From DASQHM01 sp035632095 (GTDB lineage Bacteria; Pseudomonadota; Alphaproteobacteria; Ferrovibrionales; Ferrovibrionaceae): a DNA stretch of 62,364 bases. Below are positions 45,860-55,033 of the stretch, one piece after another. The notes below the pieces were generated by a model. It was not told the DNA's origin, did not search any database, and saw only the letters and a program-made list of their open reading frames with translations. The position numbers and the translations under genes are program-made. The stretch is from assembly GCA_035632095.1 (NCBI GenBank), contig DASQHM010000252.1, positions 1 to 62,364 of the forward strand, written 5' to 3'. Positions within the stretch are counted from its first letter, which is position 1, and each line of letters begins with the position of its first letter.

Positions 45860-48800
45860 TCAGCGCGGGACCCCGTCCACGTGCACGTCGGCGTGCGAAA
45901 TCGTGCCGCTATTGATGTGCGCAATCAACGTGTAGCCGGCCGTCTGCACGTTCGGGTCGTAGATCAGGTTGCCGGCGCCGTCGAAGATGAAGGCGGCGCC
46001 GCTGGCCACGCCGGAGTTGGTGCCGTTGTACGCCTGGCCGATGGTGACGAAGGTTGCGTTCGTGGCGAACGTCCCCGGCGAGAAATTCACGAAATTGAAC
46101 GCATCCGTGCCGCTGCGGAAATTCTGAATGAGGTCGCCGACCGCGGTGGGCGGGGCGACCGTGTCGCCGGCGACCACGCCGAGGGTGGTCGGATTGTGGA
46201 ATTCGAAGGTGATGCCGGCGCCGCTCGTCACGTTGCCGGACAGCATGTCGCCGCCGAAGCCGCCGACAACCGTCACCGTGTCGTTGTTGCCGTTCAGGAC
46301 CGTGACGCCGCTGCGCCCCGAGACGTCGACGAACAGGCTGCCCGCCGTCCCCCTCGCATCCAGCACCGCGATTTGCGCGTTGGCGGAGTTCGTGCCGAGG
46401 ATCAGTTGCTCCGCGTCCGTTGCGGTCGTGTCGGCAAGCACCAGTGTCTGCACCGCCGTTTTGTTGGCGAAGGATAGATCGAGCGCGTTGACGCTGTCGG
46501 TGATCGTGAGCGTGTTGCCGGTGCCTTGGCCGATGATGCCCACGCCCACCTGCGCACCGGTGACCACGAAGTGATCGTTGCCGTTGCCGCCGTCTATGAC
46601 GGCGCCGGCCGTGTCCCCGGTGATGTCGATCGTCACAGGCCCCTGCGCGGCGCTTGCATCGATGGTGCCGATGTGCGCCGCAGCGGCGTCGGCGCCGAGG
46701 CTGACCGCCTGGGTATCGCCCGCGACGGTATCGGCCAGTTGCAGGGTCAGGGCGCCGCTGACGACGTTGTAATCGTGCGCGAATGCCGTGTCGCTCAAGT
46801 TGGCCGCGTCGGCGATTTGCAGCACGTTTCCGTTTTGCACACCGACCACCGTGTCGGAATGGACCTCGGCACTGGTGAGCACGAAGGTGTCGCCGCCGTA
46901 GCCGCCGACCAGTTTCACGGCATTGGTGTCGCCGCTGGCGTCGAGCGTGACGGGACCATGGGTCAGTGCGGCGTTGACGGTGGAAAACGGCACGCTGCCG
47001 CTGCTGTCGCCGAGGCTCACGAACTGCGAATCGCCACCAATCGAGTCGGCCAGCGTCAACGCCTGCATACCGCTGTCGTGCGCGAAATCCGCGACGGTCA
47101 GGTTGGCGGCGTCAGTGATTTCCAGCACGTTGAGCGTGCCGTTCCCGGCGATGGTGTCGGTTTTGACTTCGGCGTCGGCCAGCAGAAACAGGTTGCTGCC
47201 CGAACCGCCGAGGATGCTGTGCACCACGGAGTCGCCGCTGACGTCGAGAGTCAAGTTGCCGACGACATGTGAGCCATCGACGGTGGCAAAGCCGGCATTG
47301 GCCGCGTTTACGCCGAGCGCCGCCGTATCGCCATGCTGTATCCCGTCGACCAAACGCAATGTGCCCACATTCGACACTCCGCCGAAAGACGAGTCGAAGA
47401 CCGAACCAAAAGAACCGTCGCCGACGAGGCTGACAGCCAGTGTATCGAAGCTCGGCTGTGTGCCTCCGGTGACGGTGAACGCCGGTCCGTAGCTTTTGAC
47501 ATCGAGCAGGCCGTGTCCGGCGTTGCCGAACTGCACCGCGAAGGCTCCGTAAGCCCCAGTCGCATCGACGGTGAGTTGGCCGTCGAAGCCGCGGGCATCC
47601 ACCTGGCCGAGTCCCGCCCCATAGGCCGCCCCTCCGAGCGCGAGGAAGCCCGTGTCGGCCGTATTCGTGTCGACAAGGACCAGGTCGTGCAGGCCGCTGT
47701 CCTTGGCGAAGGCCGAATCCGCCGCGTTGACCGGGCCGTAGACGTGCAACGCCCCCGGCGAGCTGCCGCCGAAGCTGAACGTATCGAGGCCAAGTTCGGC
47801 GCCGGTCACGCTGACGCCGCCGCCCGGCGCGCCGACCGAGATGTCGAGCGCCGCCGTGTCGCCGGTGGCATCGAGCGAAAACGTCGGAAAGCCGTTCGCC
47901 ACGACGCTCTGTATGCCCGCCGCGGCCGCCGCGGCGCCGAGCGTCACGGACTCGGAGTAGACCGAGGAACCAAAGGTGAGGATCTGAATGCTGCGGAGTT
48001 CCGCGAACGCCGCGTCGGTCAGGATTCCCGAATCGACGACTTGCACCATATTGGCGCCCGCGCCGCCGTCGACGGTGATGCCGTGGCTGGTCAGGTCGGC
48101 ATTGGTCACCACGAATAGGTCATCGCCGCCGTTGCCGAGCAGCAAGCTGCCCGCCGGACCGGCGGTGATCGTATCGTTGCCGGCGCCGCCGATGACCGTG
48201 ACCGGTGAAGTCATCGCCGAGACGTCGACCGCGACGCCGTAGGTCAGACCGGCGGCGCTGATGGTCGACAGGCCGACCGAGCTCGCGACCGTGCCCGCAA
48301 CCACGATCTGACCCGGCACGTTGGCCGAAAGCACGATTTCCGGCAGGTGCGAATATCCGGTCACGGCCGGCGAGAAGCTGGTATCGCCGAGATTGACCGG
48401 ACTTGCGAACGTCAACGCGAACGGCGGCGGCGGTGGAGCGGATGCAGGCGCGTGCGGCGCGGTCACCGTATCGGCCGGCGGCGCGGCGCCGGCGAAGGCG
48501 GTGTTGTCCACAACGCCGCCGGGTACGGCGATCGAGAGGACGTCGACGTAGTAGCCGCCGACCGCGCCTGGCGGCGTGGCCGGCGCAACGTCCAGGGTCA
48601 CCACGATGGTGCCGGGCGGGAAGACGTCGTTTCCGCCGTTGTCGCCGTGCTGATCCGGGTTGCCCGGCGCCGAATCCGGCGGCGGGGCCAGATCCGGACC
48701 CTGGTTGCCCGGACCCTGCGGCTGCGTCTGCAGGAAATCGTCGATTGCCTGGGCCACAAGACCCGCCGCGTCGCCGAAGATGGATTGCAAATCGCTGGCG

Positions 48801-49603
48801 GAAACGATGATCGGCGCGCCTGGCGGCGAATCGATGCTCAGGACATGGGTCGAGGCGCCGACCTGATCGAGCAGGACGCTGCCGGTGTTGTTGGTCACCA
48901 GCGCCGCGCCGCTGATCACCACGACGTCGGTAACGCCGCCCTGCGCCGCGCCATGCACCTCGATGCCGAGCGTCGTGCCGCGAATGCCGATGGTGGCAAC
49001 CGGCGTGCGGATGTTGATCGCTTCGGGGCGATGGTGCTCGATCTCGCCGCTGATATAGACGAACACGCCCTGCACCAGCGAGAACCTGCCCGAGCCCGCA
49101 CGAGTGGCGGGATCGTAGATCAGCTCGTCGAGCACGATGCGCGCGTCGCTTTCGAGCGCGAACGCGGTCTTGTCGGCGAACACGATGCCGATCTTGCCGT
49201 CGCCGCCGGTCTGGATGACGTCGCCCTGGAACACCGGATCGCCCGACTTCAGCGCCACGCGGACGCCGTTGGCGTGCATCGCAGTGACGGCGCCGACGAC
49301 CTGCTCAGCGAGGCCGACCGGCGATTGGCCCGGCAGATCGCCCGCGGCCGCATATTGTCCGGGCGCGCGCGGTCCGGCGAGGCGCTCGACCAGGTCGCCC
49401 GGCAGCATGGCGCCGTCCATGGTATGAAGCGCCGGAGCGTGGGCTTCTGCGAAGTATCCGTCGATCAGAACTCTCGAGCCGTCCCGGCCGACAAGCAGCA
49501 GATCTTCGCCGGCGCGGACGAACTCGGCCCGCAGCAGGAAATCGCCGAACGGGACTTGGACGTCGGTGCCGGTCTCAGCGATCAACTCGATCGCGCTTGC
49601 CAT
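45860..49603 (-). CDS. Very large FecR-domain and repeat protein, probable type I secreted
   Basis: 1247 residues from ATG 49603 (AAGGGAAGGG ribosome site; a GTG one codon upstream is possible). No signal peptide. FecR domain (about 103-220) with GDVIQTGGDGKIGIVFADKTAF and ATIGIRGT. A Pro/Gly-rich linker follows (about 300-400), then an RTX-like stretch (GGAGNDTITAG, GNGGDDLFVV) and about six or seven diverged repeats of some 100 residues with DVSGD, GGxGxDxFxL, DTI, ITDAANL and FAHD segments. The C-terminus (SGTDAFNFVNF to HINSGTISHADVHV) resembles T1SS targeting ends. Acidic, almost free of Cys. Inference: exported adhesin or matrix protein. A T1SS itself is not in the window. Confidence 0.85.
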   Translation of the reverse strand: MASAIELIAETGTDVQVPFGDFLLRAEFVRAGEDLLLVGRDGSRVLIDGYFAEAHAPALHTMDGAMLPGDLVERLAGPRAPGQYAAAGDLPGQSPVGLAEQVVGAVTAMHANGVRVALKSGDPVFQGDVIQTGGDGKIGIVFADKTAFALESDARIVLDELIYDPATRAGSGRFSLVQGVFVYISGEIEHHRPEAINIRTPVATIGIRGTTLGIEVHGAAQGGVTDVVVISGAALVTNNTGSVLLDQVGASTHVLSIDSPPGAPIIVSASDLQSIFGDAAGLVAQAIDDFLQTQPQGPGNQGPDLAPPPDSAPGNPDQHGDNGGNDVFPPGTIVVTLDVAPATPPGAVGGYYVDVLSIAVPGGVVDNTAFAGAAPPADTVTAPHAPASAPPPPPFALTFASPVNLGDTSFSPAVTGYSHLPEIVLSANVPGQIVVAGTVASSVGLSTISAAGLTYGVAVDVSAMTSPVTVIGGAGNDTITAGPAGSLLLGNGGDDLFVVTNADLTSHGITVDGGAGANMVQVVDSGILTDAAFAELRSIQILTFGSSVYSESVTLGAAAAAAGIQSVVANGFPTFSLDATGDTAALDISVGAPGGGVSVTGAELGLDTFSFGGSSPGALHVYGPVNAADSAFAKDSGLHDLVLVDTNTADTGFLALGGAAYGAGLGQVDARGFDGQLTVDATGAYGAFAVQFGNAGHGLLDVKSYGPAFTVTGGTQPSFDTLAVSLVGDGSFGSVFDSSFGGVSNVGTLRLVDGIQHGDTAALGVNAANAGFATVDGSHVVGNLTLDVSGDSVVHSILGGSGSNLFLLADAEVKTDTIAGNGTLNVLEITDAANLTVADFAHDSGMQALTLADSIGGDSQFVSLGDSSGSVPFSTVNAALTHGPVTLDASGDTNAVKLVGGYGGDTFVLTSAEVHSDTVVGVQNGNVLQIADAANLSDTAFAHDYNVVSGALTLQLADTVAGDTQAVSLGADAAAAHIGTIDASAAQGPVTIDITGDTAGAVIDGGNGNDHFVVTGAQVGVGIIGQGTGNTLTITDSVNALDLSFANKTAVQTLVLADTTATDAEQLILGTNSANAQIAVLDARGTAGSLFVDVSGRSGVTVLNGNNDTVTVVGGFGGDMLSGNVTSGAGITFEFHNPTTLGVVAGDTVAPPTAVGDLIQNFRSGTDAFNFVNFSPGTFATNATFVTIGQAYNGTNSGVASGAAFIFDGAGNLIYDPNVQTAGYTLIAHINSGTISHADVHVDGVPR

Positions 49604-49615
49604 CACGCCCTTCCC

Positions 49616-50830
49616 TTAGGTTCCGGAACTTGCCGGCACTTTCGAGACCTCGAGCGTCTGCACAGGCGGCTCCTTCGGCCGCGCCGGCGCCCCCCGCCCC
49701 TGGCCGCCGATGGTGATGAAGCGGCGGATCTCGTCGGACTTGAAACCGAGCGCCGCCGGTCGCGTCACGCCCGGCAGCACCACCACGTCGTAGAGCTCTT
49801 CCACGCCGCCCTCGATGCGCAGCCAATGCACCAGATCGCCGCTTCGCATGTCGAGCACCATGAGGCCGCAGCGCGCCGCAACGCCGTGGCGTTTCAGCTC
49901 GTCGTCGAGCTTGAGGCCGCTGAACGTCTTGTTTTGCCGCGCCTTGGACATGCCGATGATGGCGAAGTCGCCGACGATCGCCATGCCGCGCAAATATCCG
50001 GGCACGAACGCGACCGGCTCGAACTTCCCAATTTTCGGATCGATCCAGCCGATCTGCCCGCTGCCCGAGTTCATCAGCCAGATGCGGCCCTGGTGCACGC
50101 GCGGCGAATGGGGCATGGAAAGCCCGCGCGCGACCACCTGATTGGTTTGCACGTCGATCACCACGCCGCCGCTCTCCCGCTTCTCGCGCCAGGCATCGGT
50201 GATGTCGGTCTCGCTGACCGCCGTGACGTAGCGCGGCTTGCCGTTCTCCATGGCGAGGCCGTTCAAGTGGCAGCGGTCCTCCGCCGCAATCTTGGTGATG
50301 AACGGCGGCTTCCACAGCGGCTGAAAGCTGTGCCGCGGACTCAAGGTGGCGAGACAGCCGAACAGGGTCGCCACGAAGATCGGCCGGCCCTGCGCGTCCA
50401 CGGCAATGTCGTGCACGTCGAGGTCGCCGGTGGTGTAGCCCATGCGCGGCACGTAGCAGCGGTCGAAGCCATTGTAGGTCTGCCCCGGCTGCAACGCGTT
50501 CTCGAAGCGCCAAAGTTGGTAGAGCGAGGACATCCACATAGTCTGGCCGTCGGACCACAGCCCCATGCAGCGGGTGAAATTGCGCTCGAACAGCGACACC
50601 ATCCCGTCCGGCTTCAAGCCGATCAGGAACAGGCGGTGCGTTTGGTAGGTGGTGAAGGCGAGGCTGACGCGATGCTCGGCCATCCACGAATTGAATTGGC
50701 GCGACGTGGAGATTTCGAGCTTGATCTGCTGGGGTTGCCCGCCAGGTGCCGCCGTCGCGGCGGGCGGATCTGGCGTGGCGGCAGGGCGGTTTGCCTCGTT
50801 TGCGGCAGCGGGCGAGGTGGTGTCGTTCAT
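49616..50830 (-). CDS. TIGR03032-like protein of unknown function
   Basis: 404 residues from ATG 50830. An Ala/Pro/Thr-rich N-terminal 40 residues is followed by a beta-propeller-like series: FNSWMAEHRVSLAFTTYQTHRLFLIGL, NFTRCMGLWSDGQTMWMSSLYQLWRFEN, GDLDVHDIAVDAQGRPIFVATLFGCLATL, HLNGLAMENGKPRYVTAVSETD, HSPRVHQGRIWLMNSGSGQIG. These match my memory of the TIGR03032 group (no function assigned). First gene of a three-gene operon; its stop lies 12 bp before the FecR protein's start, inside that gene's ribosome site. Confidence 0.82.
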   Translation of the reverse strand: MNDTTSPAAANEANRPAATPDPPAATAAPGGQPQQIKLEISTSRQFNSWMAEHRVSLAFTTYQTHRLFLIGLKPDGMVSLFERNFTRCMGLWSDGQTMWMSSLYQLWRFENALQPGQTYNGFDRCYVPRMGYTTGDLDVHDIAVDAQGRPIFVATLFGCLATLSPRHSFQPLWKPPFITKIAAEDRCHLNGLAMENGKPRYVTAVSETDITDAWREKRESGGVVIDVQTNQVVARGLSMPHSPRVHQGRIWLMNSGSGQIGWIDPKIGKFEPVAFVPGYLRGMAIVGDFAIIGMSKARQNKTFSGLKLDDELKRHGVAARCGLMVLDMRSGDLVHWLRIEGGVEELYDVVVLPGVTRPAALGFKSDEIRRFITIGGQGRGAPARPKEPPVQTLEVSKVPASSGT

Positions 50831-50896
50831 GGTCGCGCGTTGTCGCATGCACCTTCGCGGTATGTCAATTGACGGTAGTCACACTTTGTTGTGCAT

Positions 50897-50911
50897 ATAT
50901 CTTTTAGATAT
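50897..50911. promoter_or_regulatory. AT-rich palindrome in divergent promoter region
   Basis: ATATCT-TTT-AGATAT is a perfect six-base inverted repeat in the 153 bp gap between the TIGR03032-like gene and the divergent enolase-family gene, in a GC-poor context (CATATATCTTTTAGATATGG). Likely a promoter element or an operator for one or both sides. Confidence 0.45.
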
Positions 50912-50983
50912 GGTCATTGGCCAAGCCGGAAGAGGGCACCTTGGCTATGCTGCGACGAGAGTGAAGACAGGGGGAGGTCGCCC

Positions 50984-52186
50984 GTGAAAGTGGCGCGGAT
51001 CGAGACGCTGCACTGCGACGCCGGTTGGCGGAACTATCACTTCCTGAAGCTCACCACCGACAGCGGCATCGTCGGCTGGAGCGAATTCGACGAGGGCTTC
51101 GGCTCGCCCGGCGTGACGACGGTGATCGAGCGCCTCGCCGAGCGCGTGGTCGGCCAACCGGCCATGGCGCACGAGCGCATCTATGCAGAGCTCTATGCGT
51201 TGACGCGTCCCGCCGCGGGCGGCGTGGTGGCGGAAGGGCTCGGCGCCATCGAGAACGCGTTGCTGGACGCCAAGGCGAAGCACTTCAAGGTGCCCTGTTA
51301 CGAATTGCTCGGCGGCAAGGTGCGCGACCGCATTCCGATCTATTGGTCCCATTGCGCCACGTGGCGCATCAATCACCCGGCGTATTACAAGCCGCCGATC
51401 ACGGACCTCGACGGCGTCAAGCGCATGGGCGCCGAGGTGCGCGAGAAGGGTTTCAAGGCGCTGAAGACCAACATCTTCATTCACGACCAGGGGCCCTCGC
51501 GCGGCTGGCGTCCCGGCTTCGCCGTGCCGTTCCAGCCGGCGCTCAACGTGGACCGGCACGTGCTGCGCAACCTTCGCGCCCATCTGGAAGCGTTCCGCGA
51601 CGGCGCCGGACCGGACATGGACCTGCTGCTCGATCTCAACTTCAACGCCAAGACCGAAGGCTACCTGGAGATCCTGCGCGCCATCGCCGACATCGACATG
51701 TTCTGGATCGAGATCGACAGCTACAGTCCGGAGGCGCTGGGCTATATCCGCCGCCGGAGCCCGCATCCCATCAGCTCATGCGAGACCTTGCTGGGCTTGC
51801 GCGAGTTCCTGCCGTATTTCCGCGAGCAGGCCATGGACGTCGCCATTATCGACACCATCTGGAACGGCGTCTGGCAATCCATGAAGATCGCCGCGGCGGC
51901 CGAGCATTTCGAGGTCAATGTGGCGCCGCATAATTTCTATGGCCACCTCTGCTCGATGATGAACGCGCATTTCTCGGCAGCCGTGCCCAATCTCCGCATC
52001 ATGGAGATCGACATCGACCGGCTGGCCTGGGACCACGAGCTCTTCACCAACCTGCCGCAGATCGAGAACGGCGAGCTGGTCGTTCCGGACGCGCCGGGTT
52101 GGGGCACCGAACCCAACGAGGCGGCGATCCGCGATCATCCGCCCAAGGGCAGCGCCGGATTGCTTCACTACCGGGAGAAGAAGTAG
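50984..52186 (+). CDS. Mandelate racemase/muconate lactonizing (enolase superfamily) enzyme
   Basis: 400 residues from a GTG at 50984 with GGGGAGG upstream. Enolase-superfamily barrel: Lys161 (ALKTN), metal ligands Asp217 (LLDLNFN), Glu243 (WIEID), Glu267 (SCETLLG), and His316 (APHNFYGHL) with an Asp at the end of the seventh strand (AIID, about 290), as in the mandelate racemase His-Asp dyad. The KxK pair is K-T-N here, so the second lysine is missing. Acid sugar dehydration is the common reaction of the group, but the substrate is unknown. Confidence 0.9.
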   Translation: MKVARIETLHCDAGWRNYHFLKLTTDSGIVGWSEFDEGFGSPGVTTVIERLAERVVGQPAMAHERIYAELYALTRPAAGGVVAEGLGAIENALLDAKAKHFKVPCYELLGGKVRDRIPIYWSHCATWRINHPAYYKPPITDLDGVKRMGAEVREKGFKALKTNIFIHDQGPSRGWRPGFAVPFQPALNVDRHVLRNLRAHLEAFRDGAGPDMDLLLDLNFNAKTEGYLEILRAIADIDMFWIEIDSYSPEALGYIRRRSPHPISSCETLLGLREFLPYFREQAMDVAIIDTIWNGVWQSMKIAAAAEHFEVNVAPHNFYGHLCSMMNAHFSAAVPNLRIMEIDIDRLAWDHELFTNLPQIENGELVVPDAPGWGTEPNEAAIRDHPPKGSAGLLHYREKK

Positions 52187-53206
52187 TCAGGCTGCTTTGA
52201 GGGCGGTCAGCGCCGGCATGACATCGCGCACGAAAAGCTCCACCGAGCGCGATGACTCGGCATAGGTAAGATCGCCGAAGGCCAGGCGCACGACCACGTA
52301 GTTGACGCCGGATGCCGCGGCGTCCTTGAGCAGGGCGTCGCGCACTTCGCTCGCCGTGCCGGCATAGCCGTTGCCCGTCGCGGTGAGTTCGTCGAAGTCC
52401 TCGGCGAATTTCGTTTGCGGGCGCAGGCCGTGCTGCAGCCAGAGCAGCATGAGGTGATCGTACCAGACCTTGTAGGCGCGCTTTGCCAGCGCGTATGCCG
52501 TACGGCTGTCGTCGGCGACGACAATGTGCCGCGTGATGGCGATCTTCGGAAGATCCGCCGGGCTGTTGCCCGCCTCTGCCCAGAGCGCGCGATAGCGGTC
52601 CGCCGTGGGACGAACGCGCGCGGCGCCGCCGGCGCAAACCACATTGGCCTTGTTGCGCACGGTCCAGGGCACGCTGTCCGGATTGCCGAGTCCGTACCAG
52701 AGCGGCGGATGCGGCCGTTGCACCGGCGACATTTCCAAGGGCACGTCGCGGAAGGCGAAGTGCTTGCCTTCGAACGTGAGACGCCCGCCCCGCATGCCCC
52801 GCAGGATGATTTCCAGGGCCTCGGCGTAAACCGCATGGGAAGCGGCGAAGTCGGCGCCGTAGTAGCCGAGTTCCACCGGCGAGATGCCGCGCCCGACGCC
52901 GAGTTCAAAGCGCCCGCCGCTCATTTGATCGAGCATGCAGATCTCTTCCATGAGCCGCAGCGGATGGTAGAGCGCAAGCGTATAGACCAGCGGGCCGAAG
53001 CGAAGGTTTTTGGTGCGCTGCGCCACCGCAGCCAGGAATACGCCCGGCGACGGCGCCATGCCGAGCGGCGTCGCGTGATGTTCGGCCAAGTGATAAGCGT
53101 GAAAGCCCGCGCGGTCGTAGGCCTCGATCAGCTTGAGCCGCTCTTCGTATTGAACCGAGAGCGGCGACGCGCCGCGGTCCATGTGATCGAAGGCGCCGAC
53201 TTTCAT
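52187..53206 (-). CDS. LLM class flavin-dependent oxidoreductase
   Basis: 339 residues, bacterial luciferase-like barrel. Motifs: FHAYHLAEHHATPLGMAPSPGVFLAAVAQRT, YTLALYHPLRLMEEICMLDQMSGGRFELGVGRG, and HPPLWYGLGNPDSVPWTVRNKANVVCAGGA. FMN-dependent monooxygenase or dehydrogenase with unknown substrate. Last gene of a minus-strand operon with a DMT transporter (4 bp gap) and an alpha/beta hydrolase, and its stop abuts the convergent enolase-family gene. Confidence 0.92.
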   Translation of the reverse strand: MKVGAFDHMDRGASPLSVQYEERLKLIEAYDRAGFHAYHLAEHHATPLGMAPSPGVFLAAVAQRTKNLRFGPLVYTLALYHPLRLMEEICMLDQMSGGRFELGVGRGISPVELGYYGADFAASHAVYAEALEIILRGMRGGRLTFEGKHFAFRDVPLEMSPVQRPHPPLWYGLGNPDSVPWTVRNKANVVCAGGAARVRPTADRYRALWAEAGNSPADLPKIAITRHIVVADDSRTAYALAKRAYKVWYDHLMLLWLQHGLRPQTKFAEDFDELTATGNGYAGTASEVRDALLKDAAASGVNYVVVRLAFGDLTYAESSRSVELFVRDVMPALTALKAA

Positions 53207-53210
53207 GGCA

Positions 53211-54134
53211 TTAGTCCCCCGCCGGCGCAGGCGCCGCCACGGGCGCCGCGGGCCGGTTCACCAGGTAGATGCCGCACACGACCAGCCCCATGGCCACCAG
53301 CAGGGCGGCGGTGATCGGTTCGCCGAGCAATTGCCAGCCGGCCAGCAGGCCGAACAACGGCGTGAGCATGGTGAACGCAGAGAGACTCGATGCGGGATAG
53401 CGCGTCATCAGCCAGAACCACGTCAGGTAGCTCGCGAAAGAGACCAGCACGATCTGGAACGCCAGCGCGCCGACCACCGGCACGCTGAGATCGACGATGC
53501 CTCGCTCGCCGAACGCCAACGACACCAGCGGCAGGACGACGGCCGAGACGGCGAGCTGGTACAGCAATGTCTTGGCGGGATTGATGCGGATGAGCCGTGT
53601 CGCCTTGACCATCACCGTGGTCATGCCCCAGAGCACGCCGCCGGCGAACGACAAAGTGTCGCCGAACAATTCGTTGCCGCCGGGAAGGCGCAGCGCGTCG
53701 CCGAAGGCCACGAACAATCCTGCAAACGCCGACAAAAGGCCCAGTATTTTCACCTGGGTCAACCGCTCGCCCGGCACGAAAAGATGCGCGCCGATGGCGA
53801 CCGTGAACGGCGCCATGTAGAGGAACAGCACGGTGCGGCTGGCGCCGCCAAACACCAGGCCCCAATAGAGGAAAACGAATTCGCCGGCGAACAGCAGGCC
53901 GACCGCGATGCCCCAGCCGAGCGAGCCGTCGCGCTCGAACAGGGGCACGCGGCGCCAAGCCATCCAGCCGAAGACCAGGATCGCCGATCCGATCGAGCGT
54001 ATGCCGGCCTGCATCACCGGCGAGATGCCGTGATTGGCAAGCTTGACCGCCACCTGGTTCAGGCCCCAGCAGCAGCACAGCAGGACCATGAGGGCCGCCG
54101 CCGCCGCCTCCAAACGCTGATGCGATGCGGTCAT
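53211..54134 (-). CDS. DMT family (EamA) transporter
   Basis: 307 residues with about ten hydrophobic helices arranged as two five-helix EamA repeats (first repeat with CCWGLNQVAVKLANHGISPV, second with GMTTVMVKATRLIRINPAKTL). Drug/metabolite efflux or uptake across the inner membrane. Middle gene of the hydrolase-DMT-LLM operon. Confidence 0.9.
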   Translation of the reverse strand: MTASHQRLEAAAAALMVLLCCCWGLNQVAVKLANHGISPVMQAGIRSIGSAILVFGWMAWRRVPLFERDGSLGWGIAVGLLFAGEFVFLYWGLVFGGASRTVLFLYMAPFTVAIGAHLFVPGERLTQVKILGLLSAFAGLFVAFGDALRLPGGNELFGDTLSFAGGVLWGMTTVMVKATRLIRINPAKTLLYQLAVSAVVLPLVSLAFGERGIVDLSVPVVGALAFQIVLVSFASYLTWFWLMTRYPASSLSAFTMLTPLFGLLAGWQLLGEPITAALLVAMGLVVCGIYLVNRPAAPVAAPAPAGD

Positions 54135-54144
54135 GCCGAGGCGA

Positions 54145-54942
54145 TCAGTGTTGCGCGCCGAGCCACGCCATCATGATGCGGTTGAACGTGTCCGGATGCT
54201 CCACGTTCGGCATGTGCCGCGCATCGGCGATTTCCTCGTAACGTCCGCCCGGCACCGCTGCCGCGATGCGTTTGTTCTCCGCCGGCGGCGTGCCCTGGTC
54301 GTCGGCGCCGCAGACCACCAACGCCGGCACCTTCAGCGACGCCAGCTTGGCCGCGTAGTCGAAGCCCTGGATCGCCGCCGCGCAGCCGAGAAACCCTTGC
54401 GTCGTGGTGGCGGCGATGGTGTCGCGGATCTGCCGCCAGCGCGCCGGCTTGCGGCCCTTGAAGGCGTCTGTGAACCAGCGCTCCATGGTCGGCTCGGCCA
54501 GGGGCGCGAGCGAACCTGCCTTGCGCACGATGCCGATGCGTTCGTCCCACGCGGCTTTCGCGCCCGCGGGCGATGCGGCAAGCGTATCGCAGAGCATCAT
54601 GGATTTCAGCTTGGCGCCGTGACGGATGGCGAAGCCCTGGCCGATCATCCCGCCGATGGACAATCCGATGTAGTGGACCGGACCGATCCCGAGCGTTTCG
54701 AGCGCCGCCGCTACGTCGTCGGCGAGCGCGTCCATGGTGTAGTCGCCGGCCGCCGGGTCGCTGCCGCCGTGGCCGCGCATGTCGAGACGAAGCGTGCGAT
54801 AGCCGGCCGCCAGCAGCGCCGGCAACTGCTCCGACCACATGCCGCCGTCGGAATTGAGCGAGTGGGTAAAGCAGACCGTCGCGCCCTTTTCCGGGCCGGT
54901 CAGATCGTAGTAAACGCGTCGCCCCGCCAGCGTCAGCAGCAT
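54145..54942 (-). CDS. Alpha/beta hydrolase, 3-oxoadipate enol-lactonase-like
   Basis: 265 residues. FTHSLNSDGGMW and RLDMRGHGGSDP precede the elbow GLSIGGMIGQGFA (Ser95), and VCGADDQGTPPAEN and ARHMPNVEHPDTFNRIM give the acid and His. The pattern is that of PcaD-type enol-lactonases and related hydrolases. No other protocatechuate genes are present, so the actual substrate may differ. First gene of the operon with the DMT transporter and LLM oxidoreductase. Confidence 0.88.
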   Translation of the reverse strand: MLLTLAGRRVYYDLTGPEKGATVCFTHSLNSDGGMWSEQLPALLAAGYRTLRLDMRGHGGSDPAAGDYTMDALADDVAAALETLGIGPVHYIGLSIGGMIGQGFAIRHGAKLKSMMLCDTLAASPAGAKAAWDERIGIVRKAGSLAPLAEPTMERWFTDAFKGRKPARWRQIRDTIAATTTQGFLGCAAAIQGFDYAAKLASLKVPALVVCGADDQGTPPAENKRIAAAVPGGRYEEIADARHMPNVEHPDTFNRIMMAWLGAQH

Positions 54943-55033
54943 GCGAGCCTCCCTTTTTGCAAACTTTGTTTCTTGGCGCCGTAGAAAGGTTAGCGCGTTC
55001 GCAGACCGGGTGCGAGGTTCCTCTTCGCCAAAA

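Noticed and set aside
48347..50872. 841-codon open frame on the plus strand opposite the FecR and TIGR03032-like genes
   Set aside because: Low-complexity Arg/His/Asp-rich composition with no motifs, and it crosses two real genes and their junction.
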